The notes: generated by a model not told the origin, from the letters alone. Numbered from the stretch's first letter, positions 53,788 to 63,391 are shown. The stretch: DNA of 64,000 bases from JAGNZR01 sp051646055 (GCA_051646055.1 JBOFCM010000055.1:1-64000), one strand, 5' to 3'. Numbers and translations are program-made.

Positions 53788-53828
53788 TAAGCCAAGTAGA
53801 TAGGAGACTAACCCTAAATCCTAGCTTA
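53788..53828 (-). promoter_or_regulatory. Folded rpsO leader (possible S15 autoregulatory element)
   Basis: Within the roughly 75-base leader TAAGC (53824-53828) pairs with GCTTA (53788-53792), and inside it TAGGA (53819-53823) pairs with TCCTA (53801-53805). S15 represses its own mRNA through leader structures in several bacterial groups. Confidence 0.45.
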
Positions 53829-53839
53829 AATTCTAAATA

Positions 53840-53868
53840 ATTATACCACGATTGACTCTTTTTGTAAA
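53840..53868 (-). promoter_or_regulatory. Promoter of rpsO
   Basis: Minus strand TTTACA (53863-53868), 17 bases, TATAAT (53840-53845). Confidence 0.8.
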
Positions 53869-53898
53869 CTATTTTTTCATTGTAATGATTTTTATCTT

Positions 53899-55998
53899 TT
53901 ATTGTTCCGGTGCTATATCTTTTGGTTTTTCATCAGGAATATCCAAAATTTCTTCCGGTTCTTTCTCCGCTATTTCCGGATCCTCTATAACACCTTCGTT
54001 GTTATCTAAAGATTTTCCTTCTAAAAGAAGTTTCAATTCATCCCCAGTTATAGTTTCACGGATAAGAAGAGTTTTAGATATATGATCCAACATTTCGTAG
54101 TTATCAGTTAAAAGTTTTATCATATCATTGTAAGCATCATTTATAATTTTTCTGATTTCATCATCTATCTCTTTACCAGTTACATCACTATAATGCTTCT
54201 GAGCAAACATATCTCCTTCAGCAGTGCTATCTAAAAGTATCGGCCCGAATTTTTCACTCATTCCAAATTTCGTTACCATAGCATGGGCAATAGCGGTAGC
54301 TCTCTGGATATCGTTACTAGCTCCAGTAGTTATATCATTGAACACTACCTGTTCAGCTGCACGACCTCCCAGTAGAACTCTTATTTCTGAAAGATATTCA
54401 TTTTTTGATTTCAGATATCTATCTTCTGTTGGAAGACTCATAGTATAACCTAAAGCTGCTGAACCTCTAGGAATAATAGTGACCTTATGTACAGGTTCTG
54501 TATGAGGTAGCATAAGCTGAGTCATAGCATGACCTACTTCATGATAAGCCACTATATGTCTTTCTTTCTGAACTGTAACCCTAGATTTTCTTTCAGGTCC
54601 TATGGCAACTTTTTCCGATGCTTCTTCTAAATCCGCCATAATTATAACTTCTCTTCCTTCTCTAGCAGCAAGAATTGCTGCTTCATTAAGAAGATTAGCT
54701 AAATCTGCTCCCACAAATCCCGGAGTCTTTCTCGCTACTACTCCTAGATCCACAGATGGATCTATTTTTTTATCTCTACAGTGTACTTTCAATATCTCTT
54801 CTCTTCCCTTGATATCTGGAGAGTCAACTACTACCTGTCTATCGAATCTTCCAGGTCTCATAAGGGCTCTATCTAAAACCTCAGGTCTGTTTGTAGCTGC
54901 AAGAACAATTATCGTTTCTTCGTTTCCAAATCCATCCATTTCTACAAGTAGCTGATTGAGAGTCTGTTCTCTCTCATCATTTCCTCCACCTTGACCGCTC
55001 CCTCTTTTTCTTCCCACTGCATCGATTTCATCTATAAAAACAATACATGGAGCAGCTTTTCTTGCTTTATTAAAAAGATCTCTGACTCTTGATGCTCCGA
55101 CTCCCACAAACATCTCAACAAATTCAGATCCTGACATACTTAGGAAAGGAACTCCAGCTTCTCCTGCAACAGCCTTGGCCAGCAAAGTTTTTCCTGTTCC
55201 TGGATTTCCAAGAAGAAGAACTCCCTTAGGAATTTTCGCACCTATATTTTTATATTTTTCAGGCTCTTTAAGAAAATTAACTACTTCTTCCAGTTCCACT
55301 TTTGCCTCATCTATCCCTGCTACATCATCAAAAGTAACTTTTGTGTGCTCGGCTCCTCCCTCTTTAACCTTAGATTTTCCTATGTTAAAGATCTGAGGTC
55401 CTCCTCCAGCTCCACCTTTATTCATTTTAGAGAGCATAAACACCCATACTCCAATAAGAAGAAGCATTGGGAACCATGACACTAGGAGATTAAGAAGAAA
55501 TGGTAATTCTTCAGGGGGAACCGATTTAATTTTAGCTCCTTCTCCCTCTATAAGCTCTACCAGTTTAGGATCTCCTCCCAGTCTGTCCGTTATCATTCTA
55601 GCTTTATATTGCCCGTCAGCAGGGAGCTCTCCCTTATTTCCATAAATATAGCCTTCTTTCTCTTCTACCTGAATTATTTTTTTATCTTTCAGAAGATTTG
55701 AAAACTCAGTATAACTCACAGTCTCTATAGTGATTCCTTTTTTATCCTGCATAAGAGATGGTAGGCTCATAAAAATTGTGACTATAAAAAGTAACATTAT
55801 TAACCCTTTTATATTAAATTTTCCCCTATCCTCTTCCGGACCTTTTCCATCCATCTCATTTTTCAATTTTTCTTTAAATTCATCTCTTTTATTTTTCAAC
55901 TCATTTTGAAAAGGAAAACCCTCTTTTTCATCCTTTTTTGGCTGTGGGTTCTTTTGCTCTTCATTCAACTCTTTCTCATCCTTCTTCTTTTCACTCAC
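53899..55998 (-). CDS. ftsH: ATP-dependent zinc metalloprotease FtsH
   Basis: 699 residues. A long charged N-terminal stretch (about 1-65) precedes two membrane segments (about 68-85 and 165-185), the AAA+ domain (Walker A LGNPGTGKT, Walker B IVFIDEIDAVG, SRH NRPEVLDRALMRPGRFD) and the protease with zinc motif HEVGH near residue 480 (usually HEAGH). Membrane-bound quality-control protease. GTG start with AAGGAGG; overlaps the tilS stop by 4 bases, so coupled. The tail is Glu/Pro-rich. Confidence 0.97.
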   Translation of the reverse strand: MSEKKKDEKELNEEQKNPQPKKDEKEGFPFQNELKNKRDEFKEKLKNEMDGKGPEEDRGKFNIKGLIMLLFIVTIFMSLPSLMQDKKGITIETVSYTEFSNLLKDKKIIQVEEKEGYIYGNKGELPADGQYKARMITDRLGGDPKLVELIEGEGAKIKSVPPEELPFLLNLLVSWFPMLLLIGVWVFMLSKMNKGGAGGGPQIFNIGKSKVKEGGAEHTKVTFDDVAGIDEAKVELEEVVNFLKEPEKYKNIGAKIPKGVLLLGNPGTGKTLLAKAVAGEAGVPFLSMSGSEFVEMFVGVGASRVRDLFNKARKAAPCIVFIDEIDAVGRKRGSGQGGGNDEREQTLNQLLVEMDGFGNEETIIVLAATNRPEVLDRALMRPGRFDRQVVVDSPDIKGREEILKVHCRDKKIDPSVDLGVVARKTPGFVGADLANLLNEAAILAAREGREVIIMADLEEASEKVAIGPERKSRVTVQKERHIVAYHEVGHAMTQLMLPHTEPVHKVTIIPRGSAALGYTMSLPTEDRYLKSKNEYLSEIRVLLGGRAAEQVVFNDITTGASNDIQRATAIAHAMVTKFGMSEKFGPILLDSTAEGDMFAQKHYSDVTGKEIDDEIRKIINDAYNDMIKLLTDNYEMLDHISKTLLIRETITGDELKLLLEGKSLDNNEGVIEDPEIAEKEPEEILDIPDEKPKDIAPEQ

Positions 55999-57347
55999 TT
56001 CTTTATCCTCCTTACAACTAGTTCAGTCCACTGGGTATCATCTATCTTTTTCAAATATTTTTCACTAAATTTTATACCGGCTATCCAAAAAATTTCCTCT
56101 TTAAAGGATACTATAGGAATCAAGTCTCTCATATCTTTAGGTATTTTCTCATCTATTAAAATATCCTTAATTTTCTTCTGATTCTTCATGCCCTTAGGTA
56201 TGATTCTATCTCCAGCTTTTCTTTGTCTTACAATTAAAGTATCATCTTTTTTAAAGTTTGTCAAAAGAGTATCACTGTTTTTGTCTTTTTTTTCTTGAGC
56301 TGTACATATTTTTGCTTCAACTTCATAATTGCCAAAAATCAACTTTCCTGGAATAGTTAATTTCATTTCACAAATTTCAAACTTCTCCTCTTTTTTTTCC
56401 ACGTATATATGCTTATAATCTTTGACTAAAAAAATATTTTTGGAAAGAGATATTTTCTTGGTACCGCCCTGATTCAAAAGCTCCACTATTTTTTCCAATT
56501 TATATCTGTCAGAAGATAATCCCAAACTATTCATATATCCATTCATTATCTTTTTAACTTTATAATCAGAAAGGTTTTCAAGTTTTTCCAGTTCAATCCC
56601 CTCTCTTTCATTGGAAAGATAATCTCTGAAATTAATTTTAAGCTCTCTGTTTATCTCCCCTATCTCTCCTATAAGATTATAGATTTTATCTTTGAATTTG
56701 GGATTATATTTTTTTTCTATAAAAGGTATTAGTTCTAACCTTATACTATTACGGGTAAAATCACTCTCCATATTGCTCTCATCTGTTCTATATTCTATTT
56801 TATTTTTATTGAGATACTCCATTATCTCATTTTTATAGATATGGTTTATAGGTCTCAGATATGCATCTTTACTAAAAGCTATTCCTTCTAAACCCTCTAC
56901 ACTTGTCCCTCTCATAAGTCTGAAAAGAAAAGTTTCAATTTGATCATCTTTGTTGTGAGCAACAAGTATTCTGCTACATTTTTCGATTTCTTTTATTTCT
57001 CCAAAAAAATTATGCCTTATCTCCCGTCCAGCTTCTTCCAGTCCGATTTTTTTCTCTTGAGATATTTTTTCTACTTCTGCCCTCTTTATATATATTTTCA
57101 AATTATATTTTTCAGCAGTTTTTCTTGCAAAAATTTCATCACCATCTGAATTTTCGCCTCTCAAAAGATGATTTATATGCACAAGAACAATTTCCAAATT
57201 CAGATTTTCTTTTTTCCTGAATTCCATAAGAGCTTCCAAAAGAAATACTGAATCTGGCCCTCCTGAAAAACCCAAAACCCACTTTTTTTCTTCTGAAAAA
57301 TCTATCTCTTTTTTCAATCTATGAAAAATTCCACTCAATATATTCAT
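55995..57347 (-). CDS. tilS: tRNA(Ile)-lysidine synthetase
   Basis: 450 residues: PP-loop ATP motif GFSGGPDSVFLLEAL, HINHLLRGENSDGDE, the HNKDDQIETFLFRLMRG motif, and C-terminal TilS domains (VRQRKAGDRIIPKGMKNQKKIKDIL). Puts lysidine at C34 of tRNA-Ile2 so that it reads AUA, an essential job in an AUA-rich genome like this. tilS-ftsH is a common gene pair. The ribosome-binding site is weak; the gene follows the upstream stop by 6 bases. Confidence 0.96.
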   Translation of the reverse strand: MNILSGIFHRLKKEIDFSEEKKWVLGFSGGPDSVFLLEALMEFRKKENLNLEIVLVHINHLLRGENSDGDEIFARKTAEKYNLKIYIKRAEVEKISQEKKIGLEEAGREIRHNFFGEIKEIEKCSRILVAHNKDDQIETFLFRLMRGTSVEGLEGIAFSKDAYLRPINHIYKNEIMEYLNKNKIEYRTDESNMESDFTRNSIRLELIPFIEKKYNPKFKDKIYNLIGEIGEINRELKINFRDYLSNEREGIELEKLENLSDYKVKKIMNGYMNSLGLSSDRYKLEKIVELLNQGGTKKISLSKNIFLVKDYKHIYVEKKEEKFEICEMKLTIPGKLIFGNYEVEAKICTAQEKKDKNSDTLLTNFKKDDTLIVRQRKAGDRIIPKGMKNQKKIKDILIDEKIPKDMRDLIPIVSFKEEIFWIAGIKFSEKYLKKIDDTQWTELVVRRIKK

Positions 57348-57353
57348 CAGAAT

Positions 57354-58979
57354 TTACACCCTCTCTACACTTCTATTTTTATAGTCAAAAAATATATCTA
57401 TCTCTCCAACTGTTCCATCCAAAATATTATAAGAAAAACTTTCTAGGTCACTAAACTTATGCCCTTCTCTTACAGAGACATAGTTTTTAGATTTTATGAG
57501 AGTATTGTATCTCTCCTCATCTCTCTTTCTTTGTAACCACTGTGGTGTGCTTGATACCTTTCCATTTTTCAACATATCAAATTTAAGATATTCTATAAAT
57601 ATGCCTCTATTTTCAAATTTTTTATTTTCGTAAAAATTTAGAAGATAGTTATAGAGAGATTGCTCTTTATGACCGATATCCATATATCCCTTCTCTTTAA
57701 AATACTCTGCTATATCCTGAAAAAAAAGAAACGGTGAATTATAAAAATTACCAATTATATAGTCCAAAGATTTTTGGAATTTTTCTGAATTATAATAAAA
57801 ATCCAAAACTCTCTCTATCTCCTTCAATTTTACCAGTTCTCCAAAAGTTATAAATCTATTAGAGATAACCTCAAAAGGGGCAAAATCAGTGTAGGAGTAT
57901 CCATACTGCTCTACCTCCTTCTCCATTCTAGTACCTTTGAGTATTTTTAGGAATCCCATCTGTATCATCTCAGGTTTTAAATCATATACATAATTAAATG
58001 AATTTTGAAAAAGATTATAGGTTTCATATGGTAGTCCAGCTATCAGATCTAAATGGAGATGGATAGTTTTAGGTATCTTTCTTATATTTTCACTCAGTCT
58101 ATCTAATAGATTTCTACGATTTATGCTCTCCATAGTTTCCCAGTTTACACTCTGCACACCTATCTCAAACTGAAAATATCCTTCTGGAACCCTACTTAAA
58201 AGTTCCAATGTTTCCTTATCGAAAATATTGGCATTTACTTCAAAATGGAAAGTTATCCCCTTTCTATAGTTTTTTATGAGATAATCCCAGATTTCCATAT
58301 ATCTTCCACGGTTAATATTAAAGGTTCTATCCACAAATTTTATCAATTTTATATTAGATTGAAGAAATATTCCCAAATCTCTTTTTACTCTTTCTAGTGA
58401 AAAATATTTTATTCCACGATCTGCAGAAGAGAGACAGTACGAACAACTGAAAGGGCAACCTCTGGAACTTTCATAATAAAGTATTTTTTTTTCCTCCATT
58501 ATCTCTTCTAAAGTGTAGGGAAATGGAATCTCATCCAAATCATGTGCCATAGGATAATTATAAATTCCTCCGATATTTTCAAAACTTTGGGAGAACATTT
58601 TTAATACTCCACGTTCTCCTTCACCCTTCACTACAAAGTCTATTTCTGGGTTTTCAGATAAAACTTTTTCAGAATCATAAGAAACTTCAGGTCCTCCTAA
58701 TCCTATCTTGCATCCAGGAACTATTTTTTTCATCTCACCTATAATTTTAAATACATACTCCCTGTTCCAAATATAAGTTGAGAAAATCACCACATCTGGA
58801 GATTTCTCATATATATCCCTCACTATATTTATAAGCTGATTATTTATATTGCTCTCATAAACTTCTACAGTTTTCTGAGGGTCATCATTATGTTCTTCAA
58901 CGTATTTTTTTATATATCTCACAGCAAGATTGGTGTGTATATATTGGCTGTTCAGAGCCACTAACAGATATTTTTTCAT
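57354..58979 (-). CDS. B12-binding-domain radical SAM protein
   Basis: About 541 residues. N-terminal Rossmann-like cobalamin-binding type domain (about 1-130, VIFSTYIWNREY, GGPEVSYDSE), then radical SAM with the 4Fe-4S motif SCSYCLS in SSRGCPFSCSYCLSS, and a C-terminal DUF4080-like part. The family is widespread in anaerobes and its reaction is unknown. GGAG 6 bases before the ATG at 58979 is better than the site before 58991. It lies in the mltG-tilS-ftsH run; context gives no substrate. Confidence 0.88.
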   Translation of the reverse strand: MKKYLLVALNSQYIHTNLAVRYIKKYVEEHNDDPQKTVEVYESNINNQLINIVRDIYEKSPDVVIFSTYIWNREYVFKIIGEMKKIVPGCKIGLGGPEVSYDSEKVLSENPEIDFVVKGEGERGVLKMFSQSFENIGGIYNYPMAHDLDEIPFPYTLEEIMEEKKILYYESSRGCPFSCSYCLSSADRGIKYFSLERVKRDLGIFLQSNIKLIKFVDRTFNINRGRYMEIWDYLIKNYRKGITFHFEVNANIFDKETLELLSRVPEGYFQFEIGVQSVNWETMESINRRNLLDRLSENIRKIPKTIHLHLDLIAGLPYETYNLFQNSFNYVYDLKPEMIQMGFLKILKGTRMEKEVEQYGYSYTDFAPFEVISNRFITFGELVKLKEIERVLDFYYNSEKFQKSLDYIIGNFYNSPFLFFQDIAEYFKEKGYMDIGHKEQSLYNYLLNFYENKKFENRGIFIEYLKFDMLKNGKVSSTPQWLQRKRDEERYNTLIKSKNYVSVREGHKFSDLESFSYNILDGTVGEIDIFFDYKNRSVERV

Positions 58980-59000
58980 GTTTTTCTCCATAATTACTCT

Positions 59001-59966
59001 TTATTTTTTATTATTTCTTTGAAATTCGAGATGCTCTTTATAGGTTCTGCTAAAAAAATGACTCTTATCTCCTCTGGCTACAAAGAAAAGATATTCTGTA
59101 TTGGCAGGATTGAAGGCTGCTTCTATAGAATTCTTATCAGGACTGGCTATTGGAGCTGGTGGAAGCCCTTTATACTTATAAGTGTTATACGGAGAATCTA
59201 TCTCCAAATCTTTATAATACATTCTTTTTTTTCCATAATCATATAGATAATTCACAGTGGCATCCGATGAAAGAGTCATCCCTTTCATCAGTCGATTATA
59301 AAACACCGAAGCTATTATAGGTTTCTCCTCTTGAAGTATAGCTTCCCTCTCTATTATAGAGGCCATTATCAGTTTTTGATAGAAATCATTCTTGTCAGGA
59401 TATTTTTCTGGAGGAAATCTTTTTAAAAATTCTCTTAAAACAACATTCAAAGTTTGGGCTTTACTATAATTCTCAGGGATAAAATATGTTTCCGGATAAA
59501 AATATCCTTCAAAATTTCCATTCGGAGTAGGGTATGGAAATTCTATTTTTTTTAACTCTTGAACAAACTCCTCCTCAGCTCTTTTATCTCCTTTGGATAA
59601 AAGATTCAATATATTTTTCAAACTATATCCTTCAGGTATCGTCAATCTAAAAACTTTTGATTTTCCAGATTCTAGGAGTTCCACTATTTCCTTTACGGAA
59701 TATTCCCCCCTAATCTCATAATATCCCGCCTTTATAGCTCTTCCTCCGTTTTTTTCATATTTCAAATAATAACGGAATGGAAGTTTTTCAGAAAATTTCA
59801 GAGGACTTAAAGAGGTTCTGAGAGGTTTATCTCCAGAAATTTCCAAGATTTTATTATATTTTTCTTTACGATTTATAAAATTATTATAATAGCTATAACC
59901 TCCTATAGCTACTCCCGATGCAAGGACAGTCAAAAATATTATTATGGTTAAGAAAACTTTTTTCAT
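59001..59966 (-). CDS. mltG: Endolytic murein transglycosylase MltG
   Basis: 321 residues. An N-terminal membrane anchor (about 4-24) is followed by the YceG domain: LTIPEGYSLKNIL, NFEGYFYPETYFIP, catalytic Glu in MASIIEREAI, and DSPYNTYKYKGLPPAPIASP. Cuts nascent glycan strands and sets their length. AGGAG before the ATG. Confidence 0.95.
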   Translation of the reverse strand: MKKVFLTIIIFLTVLASGVAIGGYSYYNNFINRKEKYNKILEISGDKPLRTSLSPLKFSEKLPFRYYLKYEKNGGRAIKAGYYEIRGEYSVKEIVELLESGKSKVFRLTIPEGYSLKNILNLLSKGDKRAEEEFVQELKKIEFPYPTPNGNFEGYFYPETYFIPENYSKAQTLNVVLREFLKRFPPEKYPDKNDFYQKLIMASIIEREAILQEEKPIIASVFYNRLMKGMTLSSDATVNYLYDYGKKRMYYKDLEIDSPYNTYKYKGLPPAPIASPDKNSIEAAFNPANTEYLFFVARGDKSHFFSRTYKEHLEFQRNNKK

Positions 59967-60026
59967 ACCTTATCTCCTAATTTAAAATTTTTATATTTTT
60001 TCTTTCTATATTTTACCATAATTTTC

Positions 60027-60053
60027 AAAAAAAAACCTCCCAAAATGGGAGGT
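60027..60053 (-). terminator. Terminator after the DEAD-box helicase
   Basis: ACCTCCC-ATTTT-GGGAGGT stem followed by eight or more T on the minus strand. Confidence 0.92.
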
Positions 60054-60059
60054 CAGATT

Positions 60060-61772
60060 TTATTTTCTTACTTTAGCTTTTTCTACTAGAGGTTTCTTTC
60101 CAGCTCTCTCTATTTCGAAGCTCTCAATTATCTGCTCAGCCTCTTTAAATGGAACTGAAACAAATGAGAAGTTCTCATAAAGCTCAACGTTTCTTATTTT
60201 ATTTTCATTTACATTAGCTTTTGTACTGATTGTATTAAGAAGTTTCTTTAGAGTGATTCCATCTTTCTTTCCAAGAGCAACAAAAAGTCTAACTTTCCCA
60301 GTATTTTCTAGTGATCCATCATCAGAAGACTCGTCATTATCTCTTCCTCTGTTTCTGTCTCTTCTGTCAGTTCTCTCATATCTATCAGATGATGATCTCT
60401 CTGGTCTATCTCTTCTGTCATTTCTACCTCTATCACTAGAAACCTCTATTTGAGAGTAGTTACTCTCATCAAGTTCATGATCATAAGCATTTTTAAGAAG
60501 AGCAGCTATTATAGTATGAGAATCTGATTTTAACAGAAGTTCATTAGCCATTGCATTAAAGTTTTCGAAAGCTCCTGATTCGATTACAGTTTCAATATCC
60601 GAGAATATTCTAACTTTTTTAGCTTCGATAACATCCTTTATTCTTGGCACTTTCTCTTTTCTTATCTCAGTTTTAGTAACCTTTTGGATATAAAGAAGTT
60701 TTCTATACTCAGATGGAGTTATGAAAGTTATAGCAGTTCCCTGCTTTCCAGCTCTTCCAGTTCTTCCGATTCTATGTACATATGACTCAGCTTCCTGAGG
60801 TATAGCATAGTTAATTACATGCGAAAGATCATTTACATCTATTCCTCTTGCTGCAACGTCAGTAGCTACAAGAACATTAAGCTTCTTAGCCTTAAATCTC
60901 TTAAGAGTAACCTCTCTGTGGTTTTGGCTGATATCTCCATGAAGACCATCTGCATCATAACCTCTGTCGTTAAGCTTTCCTACAAGCTCATTAACATCAT
61001 TTTTTGTTCTACAGAATACGATTCCATAGAAATCTTGTGCAAGATCTATGATTCTGCAAAGAGCTTCAAACTTGTCTCTATCTTTTACTTCAAAATAAAT
61101 TTGGTCAGTAAGATTAGTCGTAAGTTCTCTAGCTTTAACTGATAAAACTTCATGCTCTTTCATGTGGTTTTTAGCTATTTTAAGTATCTCTGGAGCCATT
61201 GTAGCCGAGAAGAATAGCATTTTTTTATCTTCATTAGTTGAAGAAAGTATCTTTTCGATATCCTCTACGAATCCCATATTAAGCATTTCATCTGCCTCAT
61301 CTAGAACAAAGAACTTCAGATTATCTATCTTAAGTATTCCTCTGTTCATAAGATCCATAACTCTTCCTGGAGTTCCTACTACCACATCTACACCTTTTTT
61401 AAGCTGTCTGATTTGGAAATCCATAGATTGTCCTCCATAAACTGGAGCTATTCTTATTTTTCTTCCGTAAGAAAGAGCGTGCATCTCTTCAGAAACCTGT
61501 ACAGCAAGTTCTCTTGTTGGTGTTAAAACTATCGCCTGTATCGACTTAGCGTTTTCTTCTATCTGCTCAAGTATTGGCAGAGAGAAAGCAGCAGTTTTTC
61601 CTGTTCCTGTCTGTGCTTGCCCGATTATATCTTTATCCCCTGATAATAGTGCAGGGATTGTTAATTCCTGTATTGGACTTGGTTTCTCATAACCTTTTTT
61701 TGCAAGAGCTTTAAGAGTTTTCTCTGATAGCCCTAAATTTTTAAATTCTACTAATTTTTCTAACTTATCCAT
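60060..61772 (-). CDS. deaD: DEAD-box RNA helicase (DeaD/CsdA type)
   Basis: 570 residues. Q motif, motif I AQTGTGKTAAF, DEAD box VLDEADEMLNMGF, SAT, and motif VI HRIGRTGRAGKQG; an Arg/Asp-rich low-complexity stretch about 445-490; and a C-terminal DbpA-type RNA-binding domain (VRLFVALGKKDGITLKKLL). Unwinds structured RNA in ribosome assembly, decay or the cold. A long structured leader and its own terminator mark it as a single-gene unit. Confidence 0.96.
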   Translation of the reverse strand: MDKLEKLVEFKNLGLSEKTLKALAKKGYEKPSPIQELTIPALLSGDKDIIGQAQTGTGKTAAFSLPILEQIEENAKSIQAIVLTPTRELAVQVSEEMHALSYGRKIRIAPVYGGQSMDFQIRQLKKGVDVVVGTPGRVMDLMNRGILKIDNLKFFVLDEADEMLNMGFVEDIEKILSSTNEDKKMLFFSATMAPEILKIAKNHMKEHEVLSVKARELTTNLTDQIYFEVKDRDKFEALCRIIDLAQDFYGIVFCRTKNDVNELVGKLNDRGYDADGLHGDISQNHREVTLKRFKAKKLNVLVATDVAARGIDVNDLSHVINYAIPQEAESYVHRIGRTGRAGKQGTAITFITPSEYRKLLYIQKVTKTEIRKEKVPRIKDVIEAKKVRIFSDIETVIESGAFENFNAMANELLLKSDSHTIIAALLKNAYDHELDESNYSQIEVSSDRGRNDRRDRPERSSSDRYERTDRRDRNRGRDNDESSDDGSLENTGKVRLFVALGKKDGITLKKLLNTISTKANVNENKIRNVELYENFSFVSVPFKEAEQIIESFEIERAGKKPLVEKAKVRK

Positions 61773-61846
61773 TAGTCACTTCCTTTTTTCCTCAAAATTT
61801 TCTATTTTTTTCAAATTCGCCACGGATATTTTATAAAGGTAATATA

Positions 61847-61887
61847 TCTAGATGGCTATTTGAAACAGGAAAAAATAGCTGACTAGA
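61847..61887 (-). promoter_or_regulatory. Hairpin in the DEAD-box helicase leader
   Basis: TCTAG and GCTATTT pair with AAATAGC and CTAGA, separated by a symmetric 3-base internal loop. It lies 75-115 bases before the ATG. Confidence 0.6.
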
Positions 61888-61906
61888 TAATTTATAATAT
61901 CAAATT

Positions 61907-61934
61907 ATTATAACACACTTTTTAAAAAAAGTGT
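61907..61934 (-). promoter_or_regulatory. Helicase promoter -10 with adjoining perfect dyad
   Basis: Minus-strand TATAAT (61907-61912) is followed upstream by a 20-base dyad with perfect 9-base arms ACACTTTTT/AAAAAGTGT (61915-61934), covering the spacer and -35 region. It is a possible operator or an old terminator. Confidence 0.55.
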
Positions 61935-62004
61935 ACTATTTTTTTATTTATTATTTTCCGTTTTTCATTTTAATTCAGCCCTTGTTCTTTTTCAGAAAAA
62001 AAAT

Positions 62005-62044
62005 AAAAAAAAGAGCTCCGAAAAAACTTATTCTGAGCTCTTTT
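62005..62044 (-). terminator. Terminator after the DUF1622 gene
   Basis: AAAGAGCTC pairs with GAGCTCTTT with a loop of about 14 bases; seven or more T follow on the minus strand. Confidence 0.85.
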
Positions 62045-62048
62045 AAGT

Positions 62049-62360
62049 TTATATATGATTTTTAATTTCCCACTGAAGCGAAAAACTCATCATGGTTCTG
62101 ATAACAACTACTGCAAAAACTCTAAGTACCGACTGGATATCTGGTGCTATTATTGTTTCTACGATATCCGCTACAATAAGAATTTGCAATCCAAAAAGTA
62201 CTGATTTATCAAACCCATTTCTGATTGCCTCACTGACTCTCATTTCATCTCTTTTAAAAACTATTTTGTAACAGGTATCACAAAAACCTGCTATCATAAC
62301 GAGAATGGCTATTACTGTAAAACTCACATATACATAGTGTAATAAAGCATTAAACTCCAT
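62049..62360 (-). CDS. DUF1622-type small membrane protein
   Basis: 103 residues with three hydrophobic segments (about 9-30, 53-67, 76-95). The ILIVADIVETIIAPDIQSVL and VVVIRTMMSFSLQWEI segments are those of the DUF1622 family, whose function is unknown. Follows the unrecognised gene by 14 bases, so co-transcribed. Confidence 0.82.
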   Translation of the reverse strand: MEFNALLHYVYVSFTVIAILVMIAGFCDTCYKIVFKRDEMRVSEAIRNGFDKSVLFGLQILIVADIVETIIAPDIQSVLRVFAVVVIRTMMSFSLQWEIKNHI

Positions 62361-62374
62361 TTCTCCCCCAAGGA

Positions 62375-62686
62375 TTATAGTATAACTATAAAATATTTTT
62401 TGTTTTTAAGCTGAAAAATTTCATATTTTTTCTGATTGGCTTTTACAAATCTCATATGAGTATATTTTTTAGCGAATTTTGCTGGATAATCACAGAATCT
62501 AGTTGTAGACATTCTGTTAGCTGTTTCAATTATTTCATATTCACTGTCCGAAACTAAATAGTTATCACTCCCTATGGCAAAAAGTACCCCTTTGAAATAA
62601 TTATCCGCTTTTATCTGTTTGAAATCAAAATTTTTACCTTTTTTAGTCACAAGATATTGTCCTAGTGCCTGAATTCTATCTAACAT
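62375..62686 (-). CDS. Hypothetical protein, unrecognised
   Basis: 103 residues, basic, soluble, with no signal peptide or membrane segment. It is rich in Lys and Tyr and has one Cys (TTRFCDYP). GGAGAG sits before the ATG at 62686, so it looks like a real gene. It pairs with the DUF1622 gene in a two-gene unit divergent from a flavodoxin. I see no motif that suggests a function. Confidence 0.75.
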   Translation of the reverse strand: MLDRIQALGQYLVTKKGKNFDFKQIKADNYFKGVLFAIGSDNYLVSDSEYEIIETANRMSTTRFCDYPAKFAKKYTHMRFVKANQKKYEIFQLKNKKYFIVIL

Positions 62687-62853
62687 AAAACTCTCCTTCC
62701 TTCTTTAATTATACTAAACACTTAATTTTACCACAGGAAAAAAACAAAATCAAAAATATTTTTTTGATAACAGTTTTTTTACATTGATAATTAAAATTAA
62801 AATTAGTATAATAAATCTATATTTAATTTCATTTATAAGCACGGGGGAATTTT

Positions 62854-63357
62854 ATGAAAACAATAGGAATTTTTTACGGAACTACAGGCGGTAAAACATC
62901 TGCCATCGTAGATGAGATAGAATTCTGCCTAAAAAAAGCAGATTATAAGGTATTCAATGTAGAGAATGGAATAGAGGCCATGGTAAACTTCGAAAATCTT
63001 ATCCTTATAACTCCTACCTATGGGGTTGGAGAACTTCAAAAAGACTGGGAAGATAACCTGGATACCCTAAAAAAAATTGATTTTACTGGAAAAAAAGTGG
63101 CCCTGGCAGGACTTGGAAATCAGCTGGCTTTTGGAGAGAGTTTTGTGGGAGGACTTAAAATTCTTTATGATATTGTAAAAGATGGCGGAGCTACTATAAT
63201 TGGTATGACTTCCACAGAAGGTTACAGACATAAAGAGTCTGAAGCGGAAATAGATGGGATGTTCGTAGGGCTTGCACTGGACGAATCCAATGCTGACGAC
63301 GAGACCCCTGACAGAATTTTTGACTGGATAAAGGAAATTACAAAAGAATTCAATTAA
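62854..63357 (+). CDS. Flavodoxin
   Basis: 167 residues, long-chain type: FMN phosphate loop IFYGTTGGKTSAI at the N-terminus, ILITPTYGVGELQKDWE and VALAGLGNQLAFGESFVGGLK. Low-potential electron carrier that replaces ferredoxin under iron limitation or serves radical SAM and pyruvate oxidation enzymes. GGGGG ribosome-binding site. A single-gene unit ending in a strong terminator. Confidence 0.96.
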   Translation: MKTIGIFYGTTGGKTSAIVDEIEFCLKKADYKVFNVENGIEAMVNFENLILITPTYGVGELQKDWEDNLDTLKKIDFTGKKVALAGLGNQLAFGESFVGGLKILYDIVKDGGATIIGMTSTEGYRHKESEAEIDGMFVGLALDESNADDETPDRIFDWIKEITKEFN

Positions 63358-63391
63358 TAAAAAAAAAGAGGACCCGTAGTTCCTCTTTTTT
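63358..63391. terminator. Bidirectional terminator between flavodoxin and MerR gene
   Basis: AAAAAAAGAGGA pairs with TCCTCTTTTTTT around a 9-base loop; the genes on both sides converge on it. Confidence 0.9.
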
